Shown here: positions 35,143 to 46,779 of the stretch, piece after piece
Layout of the letters: every line of letters begins with the position of its first letter
How positions within the stretch are numbered: the stretch's first letter is position 1
Assembly: GCA_038049695.1 (NCBI GenBank)
Contig: CP142453.1
Location: 21,084,001 to 21,148,000 of the forward strand
DNA: 64,000 bases
Direction of reading: 5' to 3'
DNA from: Cinnamomum chago
Taxonomy: Eukaryota; Streptophyta; Magnoliopsida; Laurales; Lauraceae
Program-made: the position numbers and the translations under genes
The notes under the pieces: generated by a model
Seen by the model: only the letters and a program-made list of their open reading frames with translations
Database searches by the model: none
Told to the model about the DNA's origin: nothing

Positions 35143-35552
35143 GCCCTGTTTGGTAACTCTAATCTATCTAATAAGAACTAATTAAATTAAGGTCTAATTT
35201 TTAAGTGCAAATTTATAATTAGACTGTTCGGTAAAATTATAAATAAAAAAAAAAGTTCTTATTTTATAATTGAGTGTTTGATAACCATATAAATAAGTCG
35301 TCCTCATCGTCTTTCTTGGGATGATCATGTCAAGAGAAAAGTAGCAGAAAAAGAAATCGTGAAATGACTTCCCTGACTTTAGAAGAAAAAAAAAGTTACT
35401 CCAAGCAGCTTATGTTTAAGAGCTTAAAATCACTTATTTTTAAATATAAGTTCTAATTTTAAATCATGATTAGAGTTTTATCAAACACTCTAAATTTTAA
35501 TAAGCTCTAAATCATTTAATAAATGCTTATTTTTAGAGTTACCAAACAGGCC
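35143..35552. mobile_element. AT-rich MITE with CCTGTTTGGTAACTCT ends
   Basis: The left end reads CCTGTTTGGTAACTCTAAT and the right end AGAGTTACCAAACAGGCC. About 410 bp, AT-rich, non-coding. Superfamily (hAT or PIF/Harbinger) not settled, as no clear target duplication is visible. Confidence 0.65.
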
Positions 35553-35732
35553 AGATCAAGCTTGACCGGTATGGTCTATGATTGGCTTTTCGTCTCTGTA
35601 TAACAAGTCTTGATCATATCTCAATTTAGGGTCTGCAACGCTCTCATATGGCCAGACTTGACGGCTTGAGTAACTGACACTATTGTGCCAGAAGTAGTTA
35701 CATTCATACATTATAATAACAGCAGTGCTACT

Positions 35733-35846
35733 TGGACAAACTCTTTTGCCAGAATTTTGGACAACCCCTATGATATCCCTTGAATATCAGGATATTCAAG
35801 GGATATCATAGGGGTTGTCCAAAATTCTGGCAAAAGAGTTTGTCCA
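35733..35846. mobile_element. perfect 56-bp inverted repeat with 2-nt loop (hairpin MITE)
   Basis: Positions 35733-35788 and 35791-35846 are exact reverse complements, separated only by AG. Less perfect complementarity extends outward to about 35710 and 35869 (TTATAATAAC versus GTTATAATAA). A young foldback MITE is the likely nature; a small-RNA precursor or an assembly fold-back artefact are alternatives. Confidence 0.8.
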
Positions 35847-35869
35847 GGTAGACTTTTTGTTATAATAAA

Positions 35870-38800
35870 AGGAAAATTTTCTCTCACACACGGCACGCGA
35901 CAACCATTGGTTAATCTATTTGGCGCAGAGCATCACAGGAAAAAATTGTCCTCATTATCCAAATGCTATGAGCCCATCTCTTTGTGTGGAATTGAATACA
36001 GAAGAATTTATTGTCAAATTGGCCCCAACAAAAGAATATTAAAGAGACAAGAGTTGGGGATATAAAGCGTAGATGTAGATTGGACATTCACTCTCCTACG
36101 ATTTTAGTTATTAAGGTGGTGGTTGAATATTCGTTTCCCATCTCCCTCTAAATGGGAGAATATTTTATGATTATTTTTAGATATTCACTTTTGTTTCTTC
36201 AATTTTAACCACTTGTAGGTGGCATTTATTTACAAGAGTCCCTAACATGATTTCCTCATGTTGGATATTTGTGACACCATGTTAGTGGTCATCTCCTCAA
36301 CATTTGGATATCCTTATTTGATTTGTGAATTCTTAAAGTCGGGCATTGTGAATTAAACTTTTTTACTAATTATGGATTCTCTTAATTTGTCAAATATCTA
36401 GCTAGAAAGATATCATTTGGGGATTCTCAAATATCCCCCCCGGGGCACACAAACCAATAGGAATTCTCAAATACTCTTAGAAACTCTAGTAATTCAATTA
36501 CATGAAACAAACGATCCATTTCACATGTTATGTTGATGATGCTCATGATTTGTATTGGGTTTTATTTTAGTGTCCATTGGTATACATGGATTCAAATTCT
36601 AAGGAATTCTTTTTCTTTTTAGTGTCCATTATTATTCCCACATGTGCGGGCTCCTTTCTCACTTAAGTGACCTGTCTTCCCATGTGCGTGGGGGCTCTCA
36701 ATTGGGTCCCAGCCCCCTTCACTGGGTTACAAAAAAAAAAACTACACTATCTTAATTTGATGAGCCAAGAGTTCAGATAAACTATTAGGAAAAAAAAAAA
36801 ATTGCAGCCAAATTTACAACATTGTAATTTTCAAAGAGCCAGTTGTGATAAAAGCAACTGTTCTCTCCACCCTCCCATCTTCCTGCCAATGACCTTGAAC
36901 CTGGATTTTTCCTAGGAGGATTTGTGCCGGACAAACTTACTAATATTAAAGAGGCTACCATTCTCCTGAAGGATCATCCCCTGGTTTGACACATAATTAC
37001 CCAGTTCCTTGTGAATGGTCCATTTTGAATTGTGATTAGTCCATTTGGAAAAATTCATTTTTAGATTCTCAAATTACTAGAAACTATTCTCACTAAAGTT
37101 GAGTCCTCTAAATTTACAAATAACTCTTAAAAAAAAAAAAACAATAAGCTGCTCTTAAGCAATACACCCAAGGTATTAATACTAGTCCATATCTAACTCC
37201 AATTAAAATTGGCCACACTTTAAAATAAAATCACCAATAAATCTTGATAGAAATAAAACTAGGCTCAAATAAATGTAAAGAAGAATCATTATTTTGCATG
37301 ATTTGGATTTTAGATGTGGGCCCTAGCAATGGGATAATAGCTTAGACATAGACAAATTAGTTCATTGAATTTATCGAACTCAAATTACAAACTAGAAGAA
37401 TTGAAAAGTGAATCAAATAAACTTACTCCATTCGTGTTTATGACCCACGTAAGTGTTGAATTGCGAATTGCAAATGCATATTAACCGTATGGCGAACAAG
37501 GTAAGCGATGGTTTGGTATATCACATAAAGGCGCATTCAGTTATTTTATCAATTAGGGTTGGAAACCCTCCGATAACGATATATATATATATATATATAT
37601 ATAATTATATCAATCTTCTGTCATTTGGCGTTGTCATCCTGTTCAAGTCCATGTGGATCATAAATTCCGGTGCAACTAATCACCTGTTGATCCTTGGCTG
37701 CAGGTCCCATCTAAGTGTCCCTACCTGTTCATGATATTGTGGCTCAAAATAAATTGAACCAGACTCTTCATAAGGCTTATTAATGGAAGGAAATGTGGGG
37801 CTCTTCTTTGCATCAGATTTCCACGCCATTGTAAATAAGTTGACTCTGGTTGTATGGCTTGACTGCAGCAACAGGAGTGGTTGGATGTAATTGGACACTG
37901 GTGCAAGCTTAGCCTGATTCAACCCAGCAACTGACCAGGTAATTCAGGGTTTGGGTTGACCTTGTCATTTTTGGGTTGGGTTGGGGTTCAAATTTCAGAC
38001 GTGGTTAAAAAATGGGTTGGGTTTGAGTTGAGTTGTTATCATTATTTTTTTCCTACCCCAAACCAACCTCACCAAACTATGATTAATTGTACTAGAACCT
38101 ACTAACTCAACCCAAGCCCGGCCTGTTAATTTATTAAGGGTTCAGATTTACACTTCTAACTTTCAAGTCGAGTTCAGGCTAGAAGATTTCACCATAGTAG
38201 ATGAATGAGTTGGATTTGGGCTGAGGCTATTTATTTTACCTGCAGTGCTAGCTCAACCCATCCCAATGCCACCTCTAGCCCTGACCTGATATGGCCTCAT
38301 CTTATTTTAAGGATGCAAATGGGCTGAGTTGGACTGATCATTTGGTGTTATGTTGGGTCTAGCCATGCTATTTAACTGGCCATCACTCTCTGCAGACACT
38401 TGGTGGAGGCCATCTATTTATTGGGCCAAATGTAACCCATGAGCCTTTAACCAGTTTAAATCCATCCAAAAGCAGGTTTGCAGTTTGGCTGGGCCTCATC
38501 TGTCATGAGACTCATGGCCACTCTTAGCCCTAACCATAATGTAGGTAAAACTTTCAACAGAACTATAGAGTGTTCATGGGCCTAGACAAAACTTGTTCAA
38601 GCTCAACCTGTTTAGTGATTGGACTTGAGATTTACTCATATATTGAGCACATGCGGCCTCTAAAAATGTTTGGCCCGGGCTGAGCCTATATACAAAATGC
38701 ATGTACTAGGGGATCAGCCCCTGAATAGTACCCCTAAAAACCAGGGGGCATATACACCAACTAGGCAGCAGTTCAGGCCCAAGAGCTTTCTTCAAGTGAC

Positions 38801-38904
38801 TTTCATGCTTTCCTATCAATTTTTTATTTGATTTTTTTTTTACATATAACTCGAGGGGTGGGTGAAGATAGTAAAAAATTATCTAAAAAAGTATAATTTA
38901 TCTG
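35870..38904. other. intergenic
   Basis: A (TA)n tract lies at 37580-37602 and a region at 37930-38290 is rich in GGGTTGGGTT/AACCCAACC words like the hAT-type element at 25046. Ends are unclear. No gene was recognised. Confidence 0.35.
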
Positions 38905-38995
38905 AAGATTTGGCTCAAGATAGATCGGCATGGAAAAATAAAATTCATATAGCATAACCCAACATATTTGGGATGAGGCTTTGATGATGATGATA
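38905..38995 (+). mobile_element. RTE-type LINE 3'-end fragment
   Basis: GATTTGGCTCAAGATAGATC followed by CATAACCCAACATATTTGGGA and a GAGGCTTTGATGATGATGAT tail is the typical 3' terminus of plant RTE LINEs, severely 5'-truncated. Confidence 0.65.
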
Positions 38996-41900
38996 TAACT
39001 GTTAGTTTAATACTTCAGTAAGGCTTTTCTACTTTCCTATATCTCTCTCTATTCCTCCTCTAATAAAATGCTTTTTAGAACCATGGGTTGATCAGTTGGT
39101 CAGCAACTTCATCTCTCATACCGTAATAGTATGACTTACCCAAGTTTCAATCCATAGGTATATGGTCTTCCCACGTATGCATAGATAGTACCAAACAATA
39201 ATAATAAAAATGAAAAATTATTGTGTTCAGTCTCCTATTTTCCAACATCAGCTCCACCCACCGCCGCGAGAACCACCACCACCACCACCACCACCACCAC
39301 AACAACAACAACAATAATAATAATAGTAATAGTAATCAAATCTGAGCTGCAAAGTAAGATGCAAAAGAAGAACTCAAAGTTTCTTTGGAACTCATCAGTC
39401 AACACCCCCATGTTCTTCTCCCTGACAGACACAGTACCATCTCTCTTTTGTTAAAAAAAAAACCGCCGCACAAGCTTGCTACGGTAATTCTAGTCCCAAA
39501 AATCTTTAATCCCTTTCCCACTTGAGCCTCTGCATTTCCACAAGTCTGGATCCTCTGAACCAGAGACTCATGGAAAATTCAAAAGGCCCTTCCTTCTCTG
39601 GGGCACTGCCCCATTCCCATCCGTATTCACTGCTTCTTGTCTTGGGCATCCGACAAACACATGTCACTATCTATATCAGATCATAATGACCCAACCTCTC
39701 TCCGCAATCAAGCACCCACCCCATCCCCATTCCCAGTCCTATAGAGCTAGAAATTTATCACAACTTCAAATTTAAGACTTTGGTTCTCAAGATTTTTCTC
39801 CCATGTCCGGTCCATTTTAAACTGGTCAGTTTGAATGATTCAAACGGTTCAGCAGTTGAGCCACATTGATCAACCAAACGTAAATCATAAATGGTTTTGG
39901 TTGAAAAATGATAACTTCCATCCACATCAGGTTTTTATTAAGGGCAGAAGATCCTATCGAATCCATTCTTTTCCTATCAGTAAGTAATAGTGCGAAAAGA
40001 AGGCCCCGCTCCAAGTTGTTCAGAATAGTGGCGTTGAATTTCTCGACCATTTGCCTTATGATTAGTCACATCAACTCTACATCCCTGGCCTACAAATAGA
40101 TATTGAGAAAGGGTCACAACAATGGTGTAGAATTGAAGAGTGGTAAAAGAATATCATAATCCTGCCAGAGATGATTATGGAAGATCCCAAATCAATTGAG
40201 GACCGCCCAGTTATCAAACTCACCATATTGGTAAAACATGTTCCACATGGGCCCCACATGTATGGAAAACAAAGGGATGGAGGGTCAGCAACTCTCACAT
40301 TTCATGAGCACAGGGCATTAACCTCCTTCTCCACCTATTTCTCAGTGTAAACATTTTCCCCACCTTTTGTTCTCATCCAAACAGACCTTGGGCCTTTTTA
40401 ATGAGTACAAAACAAAGTGGAGAATCCTAACCAGATTGAGAAATGAAGACAAGTCTAGCATGGAGAACCCACTCTTGGATATTCACCATTTTTCACCAGT
40501 AGTGATTCTCCACCGCGTAGATTTGAATAGAGGGAAATTTGTAGGAGAGAACCATTTTCAACATTTCTTCACAACAATTAATACATAATTACTACCACTT
40601 CTAATAATGAAATATCCAATTACACCAGTGGAATTTGGAGCATTTTGAACTTTCCATTTCTGAATCCACATCATTTTGATTCCTTTTCAAGTGGGTTATG
40701 GCATGGTTCAACACCAGCTAGAAGACATATTGGAGAAGTCGGTGGTACGGCTTACATGGGACTATGAGGAATGCCTGCATTTTTCAATATCAACCTATTG
40801 ATCCTAATCTTCTTCCTAGAAAATCATTGCATCATGATCACAAGTCAAGGTTCTTTAGCTTAGAAATTTATGATCACGATCACTCGGAAGAAGGTGATGG
40901 GAAGATCTTCCAATTTCTTCATTGGGGGATACAATTCGGTCCTAGGACTTCATCATTGGGGCATACAACTTGGTATGTAGACAAAATTTAGTCCTTAGTT
41001 TTCAGTCTCTGGGACCTTAATTTGACCAGCGATTTGGCATCTATGTACAAATCACATGATGATGCAAAATTATGTAGACAACAATTTGGGTCAGGGAGGG
41101 ACAAGTCAGATACGTAGTCACTTTGGCTCTAGAAGGGATGAATCCTGGATTCTATGAGTCTCAAATGTATTTAAGCCTAATGCGCGCAGATCTTTTGCTG
41201 CTACTACAATTTCCTCCTTTCCACCGGAAAAGAAAAAAAAGAGTAGCTATCCCTACTCCTATTGGAGAAAACTTCTCTATTATAGAAAAGGTAATTCAGA
41301 GGAGAACTTCTTTTCTTCTAAAAGAAAACTAGACAGGATGAAATATGTTTATATGGGTCCCTACTTTTCTCCTCATCCAAACAGGCCCTGGATTACTGTC
41401 CTGGAATAGATGTTGGGCTAACCAAAATTTCTTTCAAATGATAATAGTAACTGCTTTTAAGAAGGAATTCTAGTATGAACAGGTCTTTTTTGCAGCCAAT
41501 TTCAAAATCTCTAGTCACTATTCTCTTACAAGAAGCTGAAACTAAAGGCATCTGCTATATCTATAGACAAATCAGTCAGCTCTAACCAAACAGACATGGT
41601 GTAATCCAAAAGATTCCACAAAACTTCAATCTAACAGGGAAAAAAAAATCATAGCTACATGGATTCTATTTGAACAAATGGGTGGTTACAAAATTCATGA
41701 CATGGAATTCCATTTCATACCGATGTCAATAAAGAAATAAAAGCCAAAGCTCCTATACATGATGCAAACATCACGTCACGAAAAATGATACTTGAAACAA
41801 GGAAGAAAAAAGAACGGAAAAGGAAAAAAAGATGCTGCATCAACTAGAAAGAATGGAATGGAATGTGGCACTTCTACAATGGGCCAAAAATTTAAAAGAT

Positions 41901-42085
41901 GAACTTCTAAATTAGAATTTCGCTGTGGGAACTTCTTTTTCCTCCAAATTCAGCAACAAGCAGTTTCATTTGTCACCAATTGGCCCCACAAGATCAACAG
42001 CTAATAATACTGAAAGATTGAGCAACATCAGAGGCCATCCTTTTTCAGTTCAAGCATCGTATACAACTAGCCATGATGAAAAAAT
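38996..42085. other. intergenic, downstream of the TIR-NB-ARC-TPR gene
   Basis: It contains the compound trinucleotide repeat at 39272-39341. ATCCAAACAG(A/G)CC(C/T)TGG words at about 40376 and 41378 may be worn MITE ends. No gene was recognised; the stretch just before 42086 is probably 3' UTR. Confidence 0.35.
39272..39341. repeat. compound (CAC)n(AAC)n(AAT)n(AGT)n microsatellite
   Basis: Trinucleotide units change stepwise from ACC to ACA to ATA to AGT within about 70 bp. Confidence 0.95.
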
Positions 42086-45076
42086 TCAGTTGGTTTGGAT
42101 GTTTGAGAGAAGCCTAGTAAGTTTGCTCAATGTTTCTCGAGCAGAAGCTGTATCGGGGTGATGCTCCCCACAGATTGATGTTCGGATGAAGATTGCTTTC
42201 CTAATGAGGTCGTCCCCCAAGTCATATTGCCCTCCTCTAAGCATCAATTTCACCCGTGTTTCAAGCACCGTTGCTCTCAGTAGTGTTAGTTCCTGCCAAA
42301 GGTAAGGATTCAGCTGTGCATTTGATTTAACTGGTTTCCTCCAGCATAGTGATTTGTCTAACCAATTTTCAGCTGGAGAAACTAAAGACACTTCAGCAGC
42401 TTCCAGTGTGTCGGTACATCGGCGCAGGAGTTCTAAAGCCGCATTACACCGTGACAAGGTGATAAATGTGTGAATTGCAAGAGGCAAAACTATCCTTTTT
42501 ATGAAACATATCAACCCATGTACCTCCAATTCAACGATCACCTGATCAGACCCGAACCCAAATAGTAAAAAGCACGCTGCCCATAAATGCTCAGAATGCT
42601 GTGAAACAGATCCTCGAGCGCTTATAGATTGAACCATAGCTTGAGCAGCACCATTGATGCCTCTCTTGCAGGCATATATCTTAACAATTTCATGTAAATG
42701 GATGCACATGGGCTTAGTGCTACTTCTGGCAATCCCAAACCTCACCAATGTGGAGGAAGCTTCCTCTTCAGATCTCTTCAAATGGGATTTTGTAAAGCTG
42801 CAGGTGATAGCCAGCAGGCATTTTTTCCATAACTGAGCACTGCGGTTCTTCTCAGGAAGTTTATGTGCTGCCAACGACAGAAGTGAAATTGGGATGATAG
42901 CAGGTGCGAACCAACCACTTACTTGAACCATTCGAGTTGCCAAACTCTGCGGTCCATCTGCATGATCAAATATCGTAAAGCAAACTTCCAGAAGTTGCAT
43001 AAGGAATGTATGCCTTCTCAAAGTTGAGACTTCCCTCCCACTCCATGTCATGTCTCTCAAGGGCATTCGATTGATGGTATCAAGGAGTCTGCTCGGATTT
43101 ATGGGGAGCTCGGAGAGGATCGATCCAACAATCCCCAGTCCAATTGTTAGCCTGTTGAGTTTTTCTTCAATGACTCTGAGAGCATCAATTTCTGCAATTG
43201 GATACTCTTTGGACTTTCCCTTCATCAAAGACATAGCTTCTGCACCCGACAGGTATGATAATCTCAGTGGCTCAAGATTCATTACCCGAGGAAGACGTGT
43301 GGAAATTATGAAGTGAGTCTCTCCACCAAAGCGCGGAAGGAGATCCATTACAAATCTTTGGTCCCACCAATCCTTCTCATTTTCCAAGTTATCAATCACG
43401 ACTAAGAATGGGATGTCCCGCATGAGCTCTTTCCTCACCCTAGATATCGCCACATCCTCTTGCTCTTCAAAGCTTTTCATTCTACCTTTATCTGAAAATG
43501 GGTTTTCAACGCTGACATCGACTTCCAAAAAAGAGCAAAGGTTTAGATAGTTTTGACGAATATACCTTGTTTCCCCTCCCACCCACAAAACCATCTTGTA
43601 TCTTTGAGAGAATCGGTATCCAAATTCCAACAACAGCTCTGTCTTACCGATGCCTGAGTCTCCAGAAACACATGCAATACCCTTTCCATACAATATCTTC
43701 ATGGAACTCTTCCTCCTCCTGTACCATCCTCCATGCTTTGCCCTTAGAGGCCGGTGTTGCCTTGGAGTTGGACTCCCCACCTTTTGCATTTCAATCTCCT
43801 TCTCAGACTCCTTCCATATAACAGGTTCTTTACCTTTTCTGCCACTCTCAGGGGTCTCCCGTCCCTTCCTTTTTTCTTCATTCCGACCAATCACCAAATG
43901 CCTCCGTTTATGCCTTGTCTTGAGTTCAAAATATTCTCTTTCCCCATCACCACTAACATCACCGAACAGAATAAGTTCAAGCTCAGAAATCTCTTTCTTC
44001 CTTCCAATGAAATTTTCATTTCGGGGAAAACAAAACTCTTCTTTCTCCACCCTCTCCACCCACCTATTCACTCTTTCAACAACACTTCTCCTGCCCAACT
44101 TTGTTGCCAGAAGAATCACAGTTCGCAGTATACAATCTCTCCAATTACCATCATGTGCATCCAATTTCCAGTCCTCAACTCGTGAAAGGCCATTCACTGC
44201 TTCTTTCCATTCCTTCTCCAACCCTCCGTACAACATCCAAAGCTCACCCCCATGTCTCTCCCATAACTCCCCCCTCTTCTCAATTATATCTCTTGCTAGG
44301 CAATCACCTGGACCCAAATCAAAGAATATCGGAACCAGATTCTTCTTACCCAAGAAATATCTCAGCTCCTCGATGCTATATGGATTCCCAAAGGACTTCT
44401 TAGTGATAATTACCACCCCAAAGTTAGAAGAATCCATTGCCCTCTCAACCATATCATGGCTTCTAGCATTCCTACACCGAGCTCTATCAGCAACAAAGCA
44501 ACTCACCCCTTGAAGTTCTAGCTCTGCTCGGAGCCAATTAGAAAATCTCTTCAAAGAAGGTTTGCGACCATGCAAACCAATGTATACATCACAGCTGATT
44601 AGCCTATTAGAAGTTGAAAGAGAAGCTGAACTTGGAGTAAATGAGAACTTCCCATACCTTTTCTGTTTCTCTTTTCTTTCCAAATATCCATTGCTCATCT
44701 CTTGGCTGCAATTAGACAAAGTTCTATTACAAATGTCACTTGGGGAAGAAAGCTGATCAGTTGGTCTTTGGAAATCATTGGAAGTACAGACAGTTGGAAC
44801 TTCTAAAATGTCAAAAGGGGAGAAACTGATGCTGGACAAAGATTCTGGTTTATGAATTCCGGTGCTGCATGGGCGAGGATCACTGGTTACATCACACGTT
44901 TTGGAGGAGTTTAGGCGGTCAAACCTGGTTGATTCAGATGGTTGGGACTTTGGTGATCTTGGAGAGAAGAATGGTGACTGGATTGCGGAGACAAATGCTG
45001 ATGAAGAAGATGACAGGTTTCGTGAAGTTGTGGCAGACAATGCCCCAAACTTGGAGCTTTCTTGTCGAAGCTCCAT
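42086..45076 (-). CDS. TIR-NB-ARC-TPR protein (TNP/XTNX class), 996 aa
   Basis: Domains in order: a Ser-rich N-terminal extension (1-155); a TIR domain from CDVYIGLHG (about 162-320) with a glutamate in SIEELRYF (E237) where the NADase glutamate of plant TIRs lies; a long basic linker (about 390-460); an NB-ARC with Walker A GDSGIGKT (472-479), Walker B FLVVIDNLEN (557-566), RNBS-B-like FIISTR (589-594), GLPL-like LTIGLGIV (643-650) and an MHD-like LHE (794-796); then a helical C-terminus with a TPR-like AIFIRTSICGEHHPDTASA motif. There is no LRR. This layout and length fit the single-exon angiosperm group of Arabidopsis At5g56220/At4g23440, kept even where TIR-LRR receptors are lost. The frame is intact. 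The start at 45076 is the first ATG of the frame and matches family length. A probable 5'-UTR intron acceptor lies 74 bp upstream. Confidence 0.92.
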   Translation of the reverse strand: MELRQESSKFGALSATTSRNLSSSSSAFVSAIQSPFFSPRSPKSQPSESTRFDRLNSSKTCDVTSDPRPCSTGIHKPESLSSISFSPFDILEVPTVCTSNDFQRPTDQLSSPSDICNRTLSNCSQEMSNGYLERKEKQKRYGKFSFTPSSASLSTSNRLISCDVYIGLHGRKPSLKRFSNWLRAELELQGVSCFVADRARCRNARSHDMVERAMDSSNFGVVIITKKSFGNPYSIEELRYFLGKKNLVPIFFDLGPGDCLARDIIEKRGELWERHGGELWMLYGGLEKEWKEAVNGLSRVEDWKLDAHDGNWRDCILRTVILLATKLGRRSVVERVNRWVERVEKEEFCFPRNENFIGRKKEISELELILFGDVSGDGEREYFELKTRHKRRHLVIGRNEEKRKGRETPESGRKGKEPVIWKESEKEIEMQKVGSPTPRQHRPLRAKHGGWYRRRKSSMKILYGKGIACVSGDSGIGKTELLLEFGYRFSQRYKMVLWVGGETRYIRQNYLNLCSFLEVDVSVENPFSDKGRMKSFEEQEDVAISRVRKELMRDIPFLVVIDNLENEKDWWDQRFVMDLLPRFGGETHFIISTRLPRVMNLEPLRLSYLSGAEAMSLMKGKSKEYPIAEIDALRVIEEKLNRLTIGLGIVGSILSELPINPSRLLDTINRMPLRDMTWSGREVSTLRRHTFLMQLLEVCFTIFDHADGPQSLATRMVQVSGWFAPAIIPISLLSLAAHKLPEKNRSAQLWKKCLLAITCSFTKSHLKRSEEEASSTLVRFGIARSSTKPMCIHLHEIVKIYACKRGINGAAQAMVQSISARGSVSQHSEHLWAACFLLFGFGSDQVIVELEVHGLICFIKRIVLPLAIHTFITLSRCNAALELLRRCTDTLEAAEVSLVSPAENWLDKSLCWRKPVKSNAQLNPYLWQELTLLRATVLETRVKLMLRGGQYDLGDDLIRKAIFIRTSICGEHHPDTASARETLSKLTRLLSNIQTN

Positions 45077-46732
45077 ATATCCATTTTCATAAGACGTCCC
45101 ACCCTCAAAACATCTGGATTTCCATGCATTCTAGATCAGGGAAGCCCATCTGCAGTGAACACAATTAAGTTAGTCACTACCCTACTTTCCAAAATAGAAG
45201 GAACCTTTGATTTTTATTTTCTCATGCAGTTTGAATTTCACAATCCCTACAAATTCAATAAAACTATCTCAATAAGAAACCCGCTATCTAAAATGGAAGA
45301 AAAGTTCTTAAACATTAAAAGATGAAAACGAACTTTTGTTATTCTTTTTCCTTTTTCTTTTGTTTATGCAAGAGTGGATGTATTTAATCCGAAAGCCATT
45401 TTCCAACAATAAAGAAAAGGCCATGGCAACTTGTGGCATTCAGATCTAGAACATGAGTTAGATCTAGGAAATCTTCCTGAAAAAGTTCTTTAAAAAAACA
45501 CCCACCTCCATAGTGGAAGAAAAGGTTATGACAACTCAAAAAGTCCTGAACTTTCATGCATTCAAGATCTAGGAAGCTTTATATCTAAAGGTTAATTATC
45601 AAGTAAAAAAGAATTCTCTGAAATATGGAAATTATGTTTAAAATGTTATAGTCTTTCAACAGAGGAATATCATCAAGTGATCAAACAAAAAGATAAGAGA
45701 ATTCAGAAGGATCCAGGATTGGATTTCCATGCCTAGTAAACATGCAGAAATTTCTTAAAAACCAGTTGAAGTACTGTACTAGAAAGAAAAGGATAAATTT
45801 CATGCTTACTTAGATCTGAAAGAGTTCAACTTAAAATTGCAAAATGGCTTTGAAATTTTAAGGGTCTGCCTTTTGACAGAGAAACCCAGTTGTTCACAAG
45901 GAAGGAAAAGCTCAAAATAAATTAATAGTAAAAAAAAAAGAAAAGAAACGAGGAGGATTTATAGGGCTTACAGAAAACTACTATAGAGTCTATGGAAGTT
46001 CTCCATTCATGAAACCCAATTTCTAAATTGGAAAGAAAAAAAAAGTACTTCCCAGAACTGTTGATATCTAAATCTGGAAGACCTATTTGAAATCTTGGAG
46101 ATATCAGAACCACCTAGTTTCCAAAATAGAATGAAAAATCTCCGGGAAACCCAAAAAAGACTTGATTTTTCTTCCTTTCCCAGATCCAGAAAGCTTTGTC
46201 TAACTCTAATCAATGATGTGCATTCCATCTAGAAACCCGTCTTCTTAAATCTTGAAAGAAGAGATTTTTCCTTCAACTTTCAATAAGAAAGCAGTTTCTG
46301 AAATCTTCTATATATAAATAAATTAAAAAAAAAGCAGTTTCTGTAATGAAAACAAAGATTCCTAAGACACTATAACATTGTATTTTTCAAAGAAGTGGAC
46401 AGATCTGTGAAGTTGTATCTACTGAATGGGATGAATTCATTCATTCAAAAGAGAAAGACTTACTTTTTTTAATAAAATGATAGAGGAAGATGCCATATGG
46501 TTGTCTCTAATTCTTTTTCAGACAAATTTCATGATCTGAAGATGTGACTGAGCTCAGAGTAGGATTTGAAAGCAACCCACATTTCCAAAGTTGGAGAAAG
46601 AAGCTTCCTTGAAAGAGAGGAAGAGGAGATTAGCTTTTTCTTCTTCTTTCTGTAAAACAACAGAGAGTTCTCAGTTGTACTGAAAGCTGTTGGAGTTGGA
46701 TTCTATACGAGAAAACAACCCACCCTTTTCCC

Positions 46733-46734
<2 letters not shown>
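45077..46734 (-). other. 5' UTR and probable 5'-UTR intron of the TIR-NB-ARC-TPR gene
   Basis: On the minus strand TTCACTGCAG ends at 45150, a good acceptor before the leader starting at 45149. The donor is uncertain; GTAAGT/GTAAGC candidates occur near 45802, 45970 and 46463. The stretch 45410-46260 contains degenerate repeats built from AGATCTAG(G/A)AA, TGCATTC and AAAATGGAAGAAAAG-like words. No coding was seen. Confidence 0.5.

Positions 46735-46778
<44 letters not shown>
46735..46778. repeat. (CT)n microsatellite
   Basis: About 21 CT units (GA on the coding strand of the TIR-NB-ARC-TPR gene), about 1.7 kb upstream of its ATG and possibly in its promoter or first leader exon. Confidence 0.95.

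Positions 46779-46779
<1 letters not shown>

Noticed and set aside
43650-44513. 287-residue open frame on the plus strand
   Set aside because: It lies antisense to the TIR-NB-ARC-TPR coding sequence, has no recognisable domain and a composition fitting a shadow of the true frame.
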